NCBI GenBank assembly: GCA_026413225.1
Contig: CM048557.1
Span: 21,864,871 to 21,928,870 of the forward strand
Reading direction: 5' to 3'
Origin: Otis tarda
Taxonomy: Eukaryota; Chordata; Aves; Otidiformes; Otididae
Length of the DNA stretch: 64,000 nucleotides
Below, piece after piece: positions 63,598-64,000 of the stretch (position 1 is its first letter; every line of letters begins with the position of its first letter). The position numbers and the translations under genes were made by a program. The notes below the pieces were generated by a model. That model saw only the letters and a program-made list of their open reading frames with translations, did no database searches and had not been told where the DNA came from.

Positions 63598-64000
63598 CTA
63601 AAAATAAATTAAAGAAAAAAAAATTAAAAACCATCAGAAACCTAAGAAATTCAACTCTGAAACTGAGTTTAAAGGGGCAGTACTTTCATATCGCAGTATG
63701 ACAGTCTAACTTACGCTTAGGAACTTCAGTTACAAAATGACCGTGTATTTGCAGAATGTCCTTACATTTTGCAGGGACCGTTCACATCTTGAAAGGAACA
63801 AACTAAACCCCCAAATAAAATGCATGTCTGATTATCTTTCACAGGAAAGGTCTCATCTGAAATTTATTAGTGCAGTAGCCCACAGTTATTACACCAGCGA
63901 GATTAAGTCATAGACTATTGCCACAAAAACAGAAAAATAAATGCATCTAACATTAGCCACTCTGAAAAGCTCAGTTAATAACTTTTCCTATTGAAACAGT
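63598..64000 (-). other. APIP: APIP intron 1, 3' part
   Basis: AT-rich sequence upstream of exon 2 on the coding strand. No GC-rich first exon, ATG-containing APIP N terminus or CpG island is seen, so intron 1 continues past the right edge. I see no repeat in it. Confidence 0.85.

Noticed and set aside
1..64000. CRISPR arrays, operons or other prokaryote features
   Set aside because: The window is vertebrate DNA with spliced exons, LINEs and LTRs. No regularly spaced repeats or bacterial gene organisation occur.

Overview
This window looks like vertebrate nuclear DNA from a bird. The evidence is three-fold. CR1 LINE fragments carry the avian-type 3' tail (ATTCTATGATTCT and variants). Two solo LTRs resemble avian ERVL-like elements. 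The only gene I can reconstruct, APIP, has conserved amniote exon boundaries. Overall repeat density is low and most of the sequence is AT-rich and non-coding. I cannot name the species.

The gene: APIP (methylthioribulose-1-phosphate dehydratase, methionine salvage) lies on the minus strand. Six exons between 63597 and 54244 join in frame to 223 codons plus stop, corresponding to human residues 20 to 242. All zinc-binding and catalytic residues are present. The first coding exon, promoter and CpG island lie beyond the right edge. The first canonical AATAAA after the stop codon is at 52253-52258. This suggests either a long 3'UTR or an extra downstream exon.

The rest: positions 1 to about 52200 contain no protein-coding exon I can support. 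In human the neighbour of APIP on this side is EHF, so this is most likely the EHF-APIP intergenic interval, but no EHF exon is visible. Inside it are a nested CR1-in-CR1 insertion (4495-5745), an old CR1 (6389-6846), a plus-strand solo LTR (12908-14019), and a CR1 3' end (30330-30550). Further right are an ancient LINE relic (about 34850-35130), a 1.2-kb CR1 (38216-39370) and a second solo LTR of the same family in inverted orientation (50751-51905). Two more CR1 pieces sit in APIP introns.

I found no clear undescribed biological system. The best leads are two consecutive weak splice donors in APIP, a possible unrecognised terminal exon at 52987, the inverted LTR pair enclosing 36.7 kb, and a small CpG-dense pocket at 46319-46432.
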